This document shows positions 48,303-57,751 of a DNA stretch of 64,000 nt, piece by piece. Source of the DNA: Neobacillus sp. DY30 (GTDB lineage Bacteria > Bacillota > Bacilli > Bacillales > Cytobacillaceae); NCBI RefSeq assembly GCF_030123065.1, contig NZ_CP126093.1, forward strand, positions 5,586,001-5,650,000. Reading direction: 5' to 3'. Each line of letters begins with the position of its first letter. Position 1 is the stretch's first letter. Made by a program: the position numbers and the translations under genes. The notes under the pieces are model-generated. The model was not told the DNA's origin. It was given only the letters and a program-made list of their open reading frames with translations, and searched no databases.

Positions 48303-48992
48303 TTACCATGAAACAACAATCCACTCATCCTGCTTATCAATTGAAAAATCGTCACCAAATTCCTGCGGACCTATTACTTGAACACTTTCTCCCGTTTGAG
48401 CCACGTTCTTGATACCATCTATAATTTCTTGTGCAAACTCCCCTTTATCCAACATCAAATCACATAGAATATCTATATGGTTTGGTGCAGCGCTGGCAAC
48501 CCCAGTACTCATACCAACAAGTACCTCTTCATCTTTTACGATAGCAAAAACATCAGAGTACGGAATAGCATAGAGTTCAGCCCCATATTTCTCCGCAACA
48601 CTTATCCAATCCTCGAATTTTTCTTCATGCATTAAATTAATATATTCCGTATCACCAATGATTATAGAATCCTCAGTATGTGTTTCTTCCGTTAGTGACT
48701 CCATAGGCTCCTGTGATAAATATGTAGTTTTAATATCCTTTTCTTCTGTCTGAGAAGAATTTATGTGGGAACTTTGCGTTGTAACGTTTTCATTATTTTC
48801 ACTGCTTACCAGTTTAATATCTTCATTGCTCTCTAGCATTTCGTTTTCAGTAATATAATCTGTTTGATCCAAAGCAATCGTTTGCGGAGATAAGTCATTC
48901 ATCGTATCTTCCTTAGCCGGAGACACATCTACAGAAGAACATGCGGTCATTACCATGAAAAAAGTGATCAAAATTAAACCATGCTTCATCAT
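48303..48992 (-). CDS. Putative lipoprotein of unknown function
   Basis: A 229-residue protein. The lipoprotein signal is MMKHGLILITFFMVMTACSS, with Cys 18 in MTAC. Residues 20-110 are a Ser/Thr/Asp/Glu-rich, probably disordered linker. Residues 110-229 look like a small globular domain (FEDWISVAEKYGAELYAIPY; LVGMSTGVASAAPNHIDILC). I do not recognise the domain. It would be anchored on the outer face of the membrane. GGGGGGAGTAACA precedes the ATG. Confidence 0.65.
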   Translation of the reverse strand: MMKHGLILITFFMVMTACSSVDVSPAKEDTMNDLSPQTIALDQTDYITENEMLESNEDIKLVSSENNENVTTQSSHINSSQTEEKDIKTTYLSQEPMESLTEETHTEDSIIIGDTEYINLMHEEKFEDWISVAEKYGAELYAIPYSDVFAIVKDEEVLVGMSTGVASAAPNHIDILCDLMLDKGEFAQEIIDGIKNVAQTGESVQVIGPQEFGDDFSIDKQDEWIVVSW

Positions 48993-49379
48993 TGTTACTC
49001 CCCCCCATATTTATTCTATACCTAATAAGACGTTTTGCAATTGGAAATGTTCCATATTTTCTAAAAATAGTACAAACGTTACTGATTTGGAAAATCAAAC
49101 CAGTCCAATACAACCATTTACTAGAAATACAAATAAAGAAGTTTGTATGCCTTGTATCTACCCGCTTCTATATGGAAATAAACTATTATTTTTAGATTTT
49201 CCACCAAACTTTCCAATTCCGTTTACAATTATCACTCCTTTATTGCTTAATGTCTTTAGACACCATCAAGTTCAGTAATATAAATCGTTTGAACAGATAA
49301 AATCTTCAGTAATTATTCTTACTATTCCTTCAATTTTATATTATTCTAAAAGTAAATCTTCATATAGGAGAGTGTTCGA
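48993..49379. other. Intergenic region, promoters only
   Basis: This divergent region between the lipoprotein and DUF3870 genes is AT-rich. I see no conserved RNA, repeat or protein fragment. It should hold one promoter for each gene. Confidence 0.4.
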
Positions 49380-49688
49380 ATGAATACCATTTTTATTGCT
49401 GGACATGCGAAATTACCTACAGGAATGGCAGCTAGAAGTATATATGAAACACTGACGATTACGGCAGAAATTGATAAATATTATGGGGTCATTGTGGATG
49501 CCTCTTGTACACTGGCAACTGAACACGGGAGAGATTATATTGCAAGACTGCTAAAAGGCCATAGTTTGAGAAATGGGATTGACATGCCTCTTGATGAGTT
49601 AAAAGAGGGTTATTTAGGAAAAGCCAACCCTGCGCTAATTGCAGCGTTAAAGGATTTGTATAAACAATATGAATCACTTAATAAATAA
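49380..49688 (+). CDS. DUF3870 domain protein
   Basis: A 102-residue protein with the DUF3870 pattern IFIAGHAKLPTGMAARSIYE, LTITAEIDKYYGVIVDASC, TLATEHGRDYIARLLKG and GKANPALIAALKDLYKQYE. The family is usually found next to genes for fatty-acid or aromatic acyl-CoA metabolism, and here it precedes an acyl-CoA dehydrogenase/CoA-transferase pair, although that is convergent. The function is unknown. TAGGAGAGTGTTCGA precedes the ATG. Confidence 0.82.
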   Translation: MNTIFIAGHAKLPTGMAARSIYETLTITAEIDKYYGVIVDASCTLATEHGRDYIARLLKGHSLRNGIDMPLDELKEGYLGKANPALIAALKDLYKQYESLNK

Positions 49689-49773
49689 TTTGGTATTTTA
49701 CCTGTTCGGCCAAAGCCAGTAATAGACTTCCCCGTTAACAAGGGAAGTCTATTACATTCATTCTATAATTCCT

Positions 49774-50985
49774 TTACCTGTTCTTTATCGTTTCTTTTTC
49801 AAACGGCCACCCAGGCAGCATTTTATTTAACGTCTTATCTACACGATAACCAAGAACGTATTCAGCCTGCATAATTGTATGAACTTCCCTCGTTCCTTCG
49901 TAAATAACAGGTGCTTTTGAGTTTCTTAAGAATCTTTCAACAGGGTATTCGCTTGAAAATCCGTAAGCCCCATGAATTTGAACAGCGTCATCAGCTGCTT
50001 TGTTGGCAAAATTACAAGCCTGCCATTTGGCGAGTGATGTTTCTCTTGTGTTCCGCACTCCCTTATTTTTAAGCTCACCGGCACGGTATACGAGTAAGCT
50101 GCTCATTTGCAATCCTGCTTCCATATTTGCAATCATTTGCTGTACAAGCTGGTGCCGGCCGATTTCTTTGCCGAATGTTTTACGCTCATGACAATACTTT
50201 ACGCTTTCCTCCAAGCTCGCCATAATCAGGCCAACAGCTCCCGCTGCGACGGTAAATCGACCGTTATCAAGTGCGGCCATAGCGATTTTAAACCCATCGC
50301 CCTCTAAACCTAATAGGTTTTCCTTTGGAACCCTTACATTGTCAAAGAATAACTCTCCTGTATTTCCGGAACGAATCCCCATTTTGCCTTTAATAGCTTT
50401 TGATGAGAAACCAGGCATCGTGCGCTCAACAATAAATGCGGAAATACCGTGGTGTTTTTTCGATTTATCCGTATAGGCGAACACAATGAAATGATCCGCT
50501 ACATCGCAAAGGGAAATCCACGTTTTCGAACCATTTAAAATATAGTCATCCCCGTCTTTTACTGCAGTTGTCTGAAGGGCTGCCACGTCTGATCCTGCCC
50601 CCGGTTCCGTTAAACCGAAGGCGCCGATCTTTTCACCTTTTGCCTGCGGCACGAGATATTTTTGTTTTTGTTCCTCATTCCCCCATTGCAGTAGTGTTAA
50701 ACTGTTTAAGCCGATGTGAACGGATACAGCGGTACGGAAAGTAGTATCGCCTCTTTCCATTTCTTCACAAACAATGGCGAGTGAGTTATAATCCATGCTG
50801 CTTCCGCCATATTCTTCAGGAATACAAACACCCATAAGATCCAGCTCACTTAATCGTTTCCAAATAATCGGATCGAATTTCCCTTGTTCGTCCCATTCTT
50901 TCATATTTGGAATAATTTCTTTATCAACGAAACTTCTTACCATTTTTCTTAACATTACCTGTTCTTCCGAAAATTCAAAATTCAT
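49774..50985 (-). CDS. Acyl-CoA dehydrogenase
   Basis: A 403-residue flavoenzyme. It shows GVCIPEEYGGSSMDYNS, the FAD/substrate loop GAFGLTEPGAGSDV and NGSKTWIS, and the C-terminal IHGAYGFSSEYPVERFLRNS. The catalytic Glu is in VIYEGTREVH, the position used by glutaryl- and short-chain acyl-CoA dehydrogenases. It oxidises an acyl-CoA to the enoyl-CoA. Its start overlaps the stop of a CaiB-type CoA-transferase by 4 bp, so the pair probably activates and then oxidises one organic acid, perhaps glutarate or a related dicarboxylate (inference). Confidence 0.86.
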   Translation of the reverse strand: MNFEFSEEQVMLRKMVRSFVDKEIIPNMKEWDEQGKFDPIIWKRLSELDLMGVCIPEEYGGSSMDYNSLAIVCEEMERGDTTFRTAVSVHIGLNSLTLLQWGNEEQKQKYLVPQAKGEKIGAFGLTEPGAGSDVAALQTTAVKDGDDYILNGSKTWISLCDVADHFIVFAYTDKSKKHHGISAFIVERTMPGFSSKAIKGKMGIRSGNTGELFFDNVRVPKENLLGLEGDGFKIAMAALDNGRFTVAAGAVGLIMASLEESVKYCHERKTFGKEIGRHQLVQQMIANMEAGLQMSSLLVYRAGELKNKGVRNTRETSLAKWQACNFANKAADDAVQIHGAYGFSSEYPVERFLRNSKAPVIYEGTREVHTIMQAEYVLGYRVDKTLNKMLPGWPFEKETIKNR

Positions 50986-52196
50986 AGCGTATAGGCCTCC
51001 TGGTAAATTTGTATAATATTATTCTTTTTTAATCGTTCTATTTCCAAGTGTGAATATCCCGCCTGCTGCAAGATTTCAACGGTATGCTCGCCAGCAGTCG
51101 GGGGATGGCGTTCTATTTTTGTCTTCGTTCTTGACAGTTTAATGGGCGAACCGACTAACTTGACTGAACCTGCTTCCGGGTGATCCACTTCAACGACCAT
51201 CTCCCGGGCCAATACTTGTGGATGATTAAATACCTGATCCATCGTCGCAATAGGACCGCACGGAATATTATGCTGCGAAAACAGCTCCATCCACTCATTG
51301 ACTGGTTTGATTTGCAGCCGGTTTTCTAAAATGCCCGTGAGTTCACGTTTATTAATAACCCTGGCTTCATTCGTATGGAACCGTTCATCTGCTGCAATTT
51401 CACTTATTCCCAATACTTCACAAAGCGCGGCAAACTGCCGGTTGTTACCAACTGCAATGATCATTTCTCCATCTCTTGCCCTGAATGTTGAGTAAGGCAC
51501 AATATTTGGATGGTCGTTACCAAGTCTTCTTGGGATTGCTCCGGATATAAGATAATTACTTGCTACATTGGCGAGTGAGCTTACCGCCGTATCCATGAGC
51601 GACATATCTATTTTTTGCCCTTGCCCGGATTTTTCTCTTTCCAGTAATGCTGCTTCAATCGAAATGGCAGAATATAAACCTGTTAAAATATCAACCATCG
51701 CTACGCCAATTTTCATTGGCCCACTTTCATCATTCCCGGTAATGCTCATCAGTCCACTCATTCCCTGAATAATGTAATCATAGCCCGGCAAATGCCGGTA
51801 TGGTCCCGTTTCGCCAAAACCTGTGATGGAGCAATATACCAGCCTCGGGTTGAGCGCTTTCAAAGAGTCATAGTCCAAGCCCCAATTTTCCATCGAACCG
51901 GTTTTGAAGTTATTAATCACTACGTCTGCATCTTTGGCTAAAGTGCGAATGATATCCCTTCCCTCTTCGGTTTTCAGATTGACGGTGATGCTGCGCTTAT
52001 TGCGGTTAGCACATAAATAGTAGGCACTTACACCATTTTGGAACGGCGGCCCCCAGCTTCGCGTTTCATCACTGCCTCCCGGAGCCTCCACTTTCATGAC
52101 ATCTGCACCTAGGTCCCCAAGAATCATCGTACAGTATGGCCCCGCCAGTACCCTCGTTAAATCCAATACTTTTATACCTTCCAAAGCTCCTTTCAA
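50982..52196 (-). CDS. CaiB/BaiF family CoA-transferase
   Basis: A 404-residue class III CoA-transferase. It has GIKVLDLTRVLAGPYCTMIL, GDLGADVMKVEAPGG, NRNKRSITVNLKTEEGRD and the catalytic Asp in GYDYIIQGMSG or MDTAVSS. It moves CoA between carboxylates. The TTG at 52196, with AGTAGGAGGTGGGAGTTT upstream, is chosen; an earlier start would place the ribosome-binding site inside the gene and add 37 atypical residues. It is the first gene of a two-gene operon with the acyl-CoA dehydrogenase. Confidence 0.87.
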   Translation of the reverse strand: MKGALEGIKVLDLTRVLAGPYCTMILGDLGADVMKVEAPGGSDETRSWGPPFQNGVSAYYLCANRNKRSITVNLKTEEGRDIIRTLAKDADVVINNFKTGSMENWGLDYDSLKALNPRLVYCSITGFGETGPYRHLPGYDYIIQGMSGLMSITGNDESGPMKIGVAMVDILTGLYSAISIEAALLEREKSGQGQKIDMSLMDTAVSSLANVASNYLISGAIPRRLGNDHPNIVPYSTFRARDGEMIIAVGNNRQFAALCEVLGISEIAADERFHTNEARVINKRELTGILENRLQIKPVNEWMELFSQHNIPCGPIATMDQVFNHPQVLAREMVVEVDHPEAGSVKLVGSPIKLSRTKTKIERHPPTAGEHTVEILQQAGYSHLEIERLKKNNIIQIYQEAYTL

Positions 52197-52942
52197 AAAC
52201 TCCCACCTCCTACTCACATACATTCTGCCCTTATTTTTAAAAAATGTTTGGTACAAGACCATACGAAAGAATAATAGAATCCCGATTTTCCATTTTCTCT
52301 TTTTCATATGAGAATAGTTTCTATTGACTACAGAATTGTTTTTGTTTGCAAAATTGGCCCCCTTTGTTTTTCTGCAATTACCACTGTTTACCCCTCTAGT
52401 TCCGTGTTGGATAGTAAAATATGGAAGCTAAGGAATATAAAAAAGCCAGCTGCACAAAGTACCCAAAAATAGCGGGACTCAATGTACAACTGGCTTATAT
52501 TCACTTCACAGCTCTATGGTTTATAGAGTCACAATGAATTAGCAGTTAATTGTTATTTATATTTCCTGATTCCAAATATTATAATCTATCCACGAATCTG
52601 AAAGGGTATTATTCAGCGAGTGGAAGTATTAATAATATTTTGACTACTATCAGTATACGTTGTATATAATTGATTGTCAAACGATTATTTTAAATATTTT
52701 GAAAATATTTATATTACCTTCTGCTTTTCTTCTGTTCTAATCATTTCTCTGTTTTAGGATTGAATCAATATATCGGTTTCCGCTCATTCATGACTGCCAT
52801 AGAGTGTTTATAACGAATCAAACGTTTATCCGTTAACATTAAAATCTCTCTCATTTATTTCTAATGTTTCTATCCTTTTATTCTCATCTTCGCTGGATAT
52901 AGTGAAAGTGTAGAAAAAATTAAAAAACAGGAGGAATTTAAA
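52197..52942. other. Long divergent intergenic region with two inverted repeats
   Basis: No gene. It holds an imperfect hairpin, AAGCCAGCTGCACA (52443-52456) with TGTACAACTGGCTT (52483-52496), and an AT palindrome TAAATATTTTGAAAATATTTA (52691-52711). Neither lies directly after a gene, so they may be operator or element remnants. Promoters for the CoA-transferase operon and the PepSY gene are expected at the two ends. Confidence 0.45.
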
Positions 52943-53506
52943 ATGAAAAAGAAACTAATGATTGGCGGTTTATCAGCATTATTAATTTTTGGCGGTGCAG
53001 CAGCTGTGGGGGCTTCAAAAAGCGGGACCCAGCCAGATGATTCCATTCATCAAGATGACAAAGTTACTTCTATGAATGTAGATCCTCAAAACCTGCCTGA
53101 AATCTCCAAAGGACAAGAGATTGAGTTGGAAACCGAGCATGGCAAGACCTTCTATAAAGTGGAGACAGATGATTCCATCAGCAATTCTGCTAGTCAGTCC
53201 GCTACTGGATCAAACCTAACAACCAATGAAGCAGCAAAGATCGCTCTTAACAAAGTAAATGGAACAATCACGGAAGTAGAACAAGAAATGGAACATGGAA
53301 GACTAGAGTTTAAATTTGAGATACAGTCTAACTCTGGTGAAGCAGACGTGCGAATTGATGCCAAAACAGGTGAAATAACTCGAGTTGAATTTGATGACGA
53401 CGATAATGATGATAATGGCGGCAATGATGATAACGGTGGTAACGATGACAATGGCCGAATGGATGATAACGGCGGTAACGATGACAATGGCCGCATGGAT
53501 GATTAA
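52943..53506 (+). CDS. Secreted PepSY-domain protein with acidic Asn/Asp/Gly tail
   Basis: A 187-residue exported protein. The signal peptide is MKKKLMIGGLSALLIFGGAA, continuing to about residue 25. A linker is followed by a PepSY domain at about 85-150 (NEAAKIALNKVNGTITEVEQ; FKFEIQSNSGEADVRIDAKT; GEITRVEFDDDD). The last 35 residues are tandem NDDNGG/NDDNGRMD repeats, very acidic and probably calcium-binding or simply extended. PepSY domains are thought to modulate proteases or envelope processes. AGGAGGAATTTAAA precedes the ATG. Confidence 0.82.
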   Translation: MKKKLMIGGLSALLIFGGAAAVGASKSGTQPDDSIHQDDKVTSMNVDPQNLPEISKGQEIELETEHGKTFYKVETDDSISNSASQSATGSNLTTNEAAKIALNKVNGTITEVEQEMEHGRLEFKFEIQSNSGEADVRIDAKTGEITRVEFDDDDNDDNGGNDDNGGNDDNGRMDDNGGNDDNGRMDD

Positions 53507-53649
53507 TAAAACTCTCTAAACAAAGAAACCATTACCCGTTCTCTTACTACCATTAACAGTAACCTAAGAAACAATCACCCGTGTGAGTGATCTAGGGAGA
53601 CTGTTTTACTAGTTAAGTACACCCATAAAATAAGCGCCAACATTAAAAG

Positions 53650-53680
53650 AAAGACTCAGAGCCGACTCTGAGTCTTTCCT
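53650..53680. terminator. Perfect hairpin downstream of the PepSY gene
   Basis: AAAGACTCAGAG (53650-53661) and CTCTGAGTCTTT (53666-53677) form a perfect 12-bp stem with a CCGA loop. It lies 144 bp after the PepSY stop and is terminator-like in both directions. Confidence 0.65.
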
Positions 53681-53724
53681 TCTGTTTTCGCACCATCATA
53701 AACGCTGTCCTTCAAAGAGGAAGT

Positions 53725-53767
53725 GTCCGCCTGAGGTGGACAGTGTCCACGAGCGGTGACAGGCACC
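53725..53767. repeat. REP-like GTCCGCC / GGTGACAGGCACC repeats
   Basis: GTCCGCCTGAGGTGGAC (53725-53741) is a short hairpin, followed by GGTGACAGGCACC, the inverted form of the repeat at 6493. There is no coding sequence between 53507 and 53891. Confidence 0.45.
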
Positions 53768-53891
53768 CAAATAACAAACACCATCCCTTTTAACTGCACA
53801 TTATTCACGAATTGGCTATTAATTTATTCATATTTAATTTAGTTCCATTTATAATGAAATCAATAAGCATAAGGGAGAGGACATAAAGATT

Positions 53892-54248
53892 ATGATAGAT
53901 ATTCTTTGGTATTGCTACTTAGCTTTTCTGGCAATTGCTGCTATTGCAATACTGATAACTGGATATAAAGAAACTCTTGGTAAATTAGATTTTGTATTTT
54001 CTGTAATCACTTGGATAGGTTTATTTGGTTATGTTACGAATACACAGATTCTTACTCCACTTGTATGGAAGTTTGTATTTGTAATTGGTTTATTATGGGA
54101 TGTTTATTTTAGTTTCAAAAAGTTCAATGAAGAGGTTAATGATGACGAAGATACCCCTCAATCCATTAAACTTACAATCATTGGAATTACAGTGATTTTC
54201 TTAATGGGACCTTTATATTTCGGCATATTTAATTATGCGTTTAAATAA
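53892..54248 (+). CDS. Small multi-pass membrane protein
   Basis: A 118-residue protein with four hydrophobic segments (WYCYLAFLAIAAIAILITGY; FVFSVITWIGLFGYV; FVFVIGLLWDVYFSF; LTIIGITVIFLMGPLYFGIF) and a short acidic cytoplasmic loop NEEVNDDEDTPQ. I do not recognise the family. AGGGAGAGGACATAAAGATT precedes the ATG. It is monocistronic, with a terminator 85 bp after the stop. Confidence 0.65.
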   Translation: MIDILWYCYLAFLAIAAIAILITGYKETLGKLDFVFSVITWIGLFGYVTNTQILTPLVWKFVFVIGLLWDVYFSFKKFNEEVNDDEDTPQSIKLTIIGITVIFLMGPLYFGIFNYAFK

Positions 54249-54332
54249 TTTATTTTTTCTTAGTCACTAATCCTAACATTTCAATGATTACCACACCAAC
54301 AGATAATCATGACAAACTAGTTGATATATAAA

Positions 54333-54364
54333 AAAGAGGGCTGCATAGTTGCAGTCCTCTTTAA
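54333..54364. terminator. Bidirectional terminator before the amidohydrolase gene end
   Basis: AAAGAGGGCTGCA (54333-54345) pairs with TGCAGTCCTCTTT (54350-54362), 13 bp with one G-T pair and a TAGT loop. It lies between convergent genes. Confidence 0.8.
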
Positions 54365-54397
54365 TCAACTTGGTAACTCTAGACTTTCTTGCAATTC

Positions 54398-56392
54398 TTA
54401 TTGCCACTTCTTAATCAAAGAATCGGTATGAGTTTTTAGGGTGTTATACGCTTCCTCAGATATAACACCCTCTTTTTTATGATTGTCAAGCAACTGGTTA
54501 AAGCTTTGCATGTGCTTGATAACCCTATCGGCTGCTTCCTGTTTTTCAAAACGGACCACTGTATCCAAATGGGCCAGTATGGAACGGACAGCACCGAGGT
54601 TGGCAAATTCTCCATCTACTTCGAATTGCTCAACAAGTGTCTTAATATAGGATGCATTAATAAATGTGGGATGAAGAAATACTTCCTTCCCCTCAAACAT
54701 AGTCAACAAGACCTTCGCTTCACCAATTGTCGTGACTGGAATCTCGAACAGATTTTTGTCGAAAACGACCAAATCCGCTTTTTTACCCACCTCTATTGAG
54801 CCTCTTTCATCTTCTTGGAAAATCAAATTAGCTCCGTTGAATGTATAGCTTGTGATCATCTCTTCGAGAGTAGCTTTTTCCTTCGGCCATGCTACTTTAT
54901 CTAAATCAGTTTCAGCGGTAGTGTCCGGATCCAACCTTGTTATCCCTACTTCTATTCCTGTTAGTGGATACATGTCTCGTTTAAACGTATCTGTTGATGG
55001 AAAATCACTTGATGAAGCAACCGGTATTCCGGCTTCAAAATAGCTATTCAAACGATTGAGATTCTTCAAATGCTCGCCACCCACATCACTATACCAGTCT
55101 TTACCAAACCAGGCAGGCTGAGGAGCAGGTATGACTCCCAAGTCCTTAAACCGGGCAACATCTTCTTCCATGACCCAGTCTATATGGGTAATCACATGAC
55201 GGGAATCTCTTTTACCATTTACTTCAGCCGCATATTCAAAAGCGTCTAAAGCATTATGAGATGGATAAAATCCCTGATCGCCAATCGCATGGATATAAAC
55301 ACGGAAACCTTCTTTATCTAAAGCAGCCACGGTCTTCTCTAAAACATCTTGATCCCAAACCAGTTTATGTTCACCGACACCGTCAGAAAATATTTTAATG
55401 GTATCTACCTTGTACGACTTCCCTTGATAGTTGTCACGTAATTCTTTTAATCTCCCAATCTGCTCTGTTCCTTTGTTTTCATCAGCCCATAAACCTAAAT
55501 CGTATCTTACGGTTAATTTTCCTGTATTGTCTAGATCTTCAAATGCTTTAAGCAGATTTTCGGTTGGGTAGTGAACGGGCACGAATGTCGAAGTAATTCC
55601 ATCTTCAGCCGCTATTCCCTGCCAAGTTAAAATCGTCTCTTTATATTGCTCAACCGTAAAGTCTGGTTGGGGAAGAGCGTTAATCACAAGGTTTTGGGCG
55701 GAAAATTCGTGTAAAATTCCTGTCGGCTCTCCTGTTGTAGGATCGCGTTCAATCGTTCCACCTTGCGGATCAGGGGTGTTTTTGTCTATCCCCGCAACCT
55801 CAAGAGCCTTTGAGTTGACCAATATACTGTGATGGTCGTTTGTAATAAAAACAGCAGGTATATCAGGAACAACTTGGTCAAACAATTCTTTAGGAGCGAG
55901 TCCTCTAGCTTCACTATCGCGTCTGATTTCGTCCCAGCCTACGCCGCGCAATTGCTTGATACCGGGATTTTCCTTCAAGTAATCCTTGATGGCCAGTTGG
56001 CGTTCTTCCACAGTGGAATACGGATTAAGGCTCAGCCAAAAAAGACTTTCCGCCATAAGGTACGCATGGTTATGACTGTCGATAAATCCAGGCATAAGCA
56101 TTTTTCCCTTCAGGTCAATCACTCTGGTTCCGGCCCCTTTGAAAGCTGCAACTCCCCCGTTATCACCAACGTAGAGAATCTTGCCATCCTTAACGGCAAC
56201 CGCTTCCGCCCAACTCCGATCTTTATCAACTGTAAAAACGTCGCCATTTTTAAAGATCAAATCAGCCACTGGATTCAAATTTTTCTTCGCCAACGTAATC
56301 CCCGTAAATGCCGAATTAAAAAGTAAAACGATTAATAAAAGGGATAAATATTTTTTTATCGGAATCAAACCCCTTCTTTGGATTAATTTCAA
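54398..56392 (-). CDS. Exported amidohydrolase (YtcJ-like)
   Basis: A 664-residue protein. An N-terminal signal sequence (KKYLSLLLIVLLFNSAFTGI) precedes an amidohydrolase_3 domain: GKMLMPGFIDSHNHAYL (metal site HxH), FITNDHHSILVNSK, VYIHAIGDQG, HVITHIDWV and ASSSDFPSTD. A helical C-terminal extension of about 100 residues follows. It would hydrolyse an amide or ester outside the cell. It starts 6 bp after the MFS gene, so it belongs to that operon. The TTG start at 56392 lacks a good ribosome-binding site; a TTG nine codons later (beside AAGAAGGGG) is possible. Confidence 0.8.
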   Translation of the reverse strand: MKLIQRRGLIPIKKYLSLLLIVLLFNSAFTGITLAKKNLNPVADLIFKNGDVFTVDKDRSWAEAVAVKDGKILYVGDNGGVAAFKGAGTRVIDLKGKMLMPGFIDSHNHAYLMAESLFWLSLNPYSTVEERQLAIKDYLKENPGIKQLRGVGWDEIRRDSEARGLAPKELFDQVVPDIPAVFITNDHHSILVNSKALEVAGIDKNTPDPQGGTIERDPTTGEPTGILHEFSAQNLVINALPQPDFTVEQYKETILTWQGIAAEDGITSTFVPVHYPTENLLKAFEDLDNTGKLTVRYDLGLWADENKGTEQIGRLKELRDNYQGKSYKVDTIKIFSDGVGEHKLVWDQDVLEKTVAALDKEGFRVYIHAIGDQGFYPSHNALDAFEYAAEVNGKRDSRHVITHIDWVMEEDVARFKDLGVIPAPQPAWFGKDWYSDVGGEHLKNLNRLNSYFEAGIPVASSSDFPSTDTFKRDMYPLTGIEVGITRLDPDTTAETDLDKVAWPKEKATLEEMITSYTFNGANLIFQEDERGSIEVGKKADLVVFDKNLFEIPVTTIGEAKVLLTMFEGKEVFLHPTFINASYIKTLVEQFEVDGEFANLGAVRSILAHLDTVVRFEKQEAADRVIKHMQSFNQLLDNHKKEGVISEEAYNTLKTHTDSLIKKWQ

Positions 56393-56398
56393 CTTGAA

Positions 56399-57724
56399 TT
56401 ATTTAACGACTACTGTTTTTGAAGACAAGGAAGTCTCTACATGAGAACCCTCGCGAGTTTTACGTAAGAATAAAACTGAAATAAACGATGCTATACAAAG
56501 TATACAGATAAAAATAGCAAGTGGAGTCCATGAACCATTGTAGTTCTTTAACAGAACAGTAGCAATCATCGGAGCAGTTCCACCAAATAAAGCAGATCCT
56601 GTTTGGTAACCTAGCGTAATTCCTGTATAGCCGACATTCGTACTGAACATCTCAGTGAACATCGTTCCTATAATACTTGCAATGGAAGACCAGAGAATTC
56701 CTAAAGCAATAATAGAAATCGCATAGACCCAGAAAGTAGACTTGATTGATAGTAAATAAAAGTAAGGGAAAGCAAATAGTGCTAAACCAGCTGCTCCCAT
56801 AAGGAAAACACGTTTCCGGCCAATTTTATCCGATAACATGCCCATTAATGGAATACAGAGTGTGGTGACAAGGGTCGCAACAGTAATTACATTTAATGCG
56901 GTTGTTCTTGAAAATCCAATGGTTCCTGTAGAATAAGCAATAAAGAAAGTTGTAAAGATATAGAAAGGTCCAACTTCTACGCATTTCGCGCCTAGCGAGA
57001 TTAAAACAGCTTTCCAATGATAGCGAAGGGTCTCTAACAGCGGGATTTTTACCACATTCCCTTTTTCCCTTTCTTCTTGGAAGGCGGATGTTTCTTCAAT
57101 GCCACGGCGAATCCAAATCCCGATTCCTACCAAAAGGGCACTTAGTAAAAATGGAACTCGCCAGCCCCAGGTTAGAAATTGTCCATCGGGAAGCCTGCTC
57201 ATTAACGATACGGAGGCAGTACCTAGTAACATTCCGAGCGGAATTCCCATTGCTGGGAAGCTTCCATAGAAACCACGTTTTTGTTTCGGTGCAGATTCCA
57301 CTGCCAACAAAACGGCTCCTCCCCATTCACCGCCAAGAGCAATCCCCTGAATAAGGCGCAGAAGAACAAGTAGTATAGGTGCCAATATTCCAACTGAATT
57401 ATAGGTCGGCAATAATCCAATAAGCACTGTTGAAATCCCCATCAACAGAAGGGAAATGACTAGTGTATTTTTTCTTCCGAACTTGTCTCCCATATGGCTA
57501 AACACGAGACCGCCTAGAGGACGAATAAAAAACGTCACACCGAAAGTGGCATAGGCAAGCAATAAGCTTACAAAGGGATCAGAATTTGGGAAGAACAATT
57601 GATTAAAAACAAGTGACGCTACAGTCCCATATAGAAAGAAATCGTAAAACTCAATGGTGCTGCCAATTAAACTTGCGAACAGAACTTTTTTGGAGCTTGA
57701 CGTTTGCTTTTGTTTCCCTTTCAT
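56399..57724 (-). CDS. MFS transporter, metabolite:H+ symporter (MHS) type
   Basis: A 441-residue, 12-helix major facilitator. MHS markers are ASLIGSTIEFYDFFLYGTVA, the loop FFIRPLGGLVFSHMGDKFGR, RLIQGIALGGEWGGAVLL, and MLSDKIGRKRVF. Relatives (ShiA, ProP, KgtP) import organic acids, shikimate or betaines with protons. In this cluster it probably brings in the substrate of the monooxygenase pathway. It lies 27 bp downstream of the FAD-synthetase gene; CTATAGGGGGAAAAAT precedes the ATG. Confidence 0.88.
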   Translation of the reverse strand: MKGKQKQTSSSKKVLFASLIGSTIEFYDFFLYGTVASLVFNQLFFPNSDPFVSLLLAYATFGVTFFIRPLGGLVFSHMGDKFGRKNTLVISLLLMGISTVLIGLLPTYNSVGILAPILLVLLRLIQGIALGGEWGGAVLLAVESAPKQKRGFYGSFPAMGIPLGMLLGTASVSLMSRLPDGQFLTWGWRVPFLLSALLVGIGIWIRRGIEETSAFQEEREKGNVVKIPLLETLRYHWKAVLISLGAKCVEVGPFYIFTTFFIAYSTGTIGFSRTTALNVITVATLVTTLCIPLMGMLSDKIGRKRVFLMGAAGLALFAFPYFYLLSIKSTFWVYAISIIALGILWSSIASIIGTMFTEMFSTNVGYTGITLGYQTGSALFGGTAPMIATVLLKNYNGSWTPLAIFICILCIASFISVLFLRKTREGSHVETSLSSKTVVVK

Positions 57725-57751
57725 ATTTTTCCCCCTATAAAAAGTAATTTT

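Noticed and set aside
48955..49278. Overlapping 66-107-codon ORFs between the lipoprotein and DUF3870 genes
   Set aside because: AT-rich random frames overlapping the lipoprotein gene start on the opposite strand; no ribosome-binding site and no recognisable motif.
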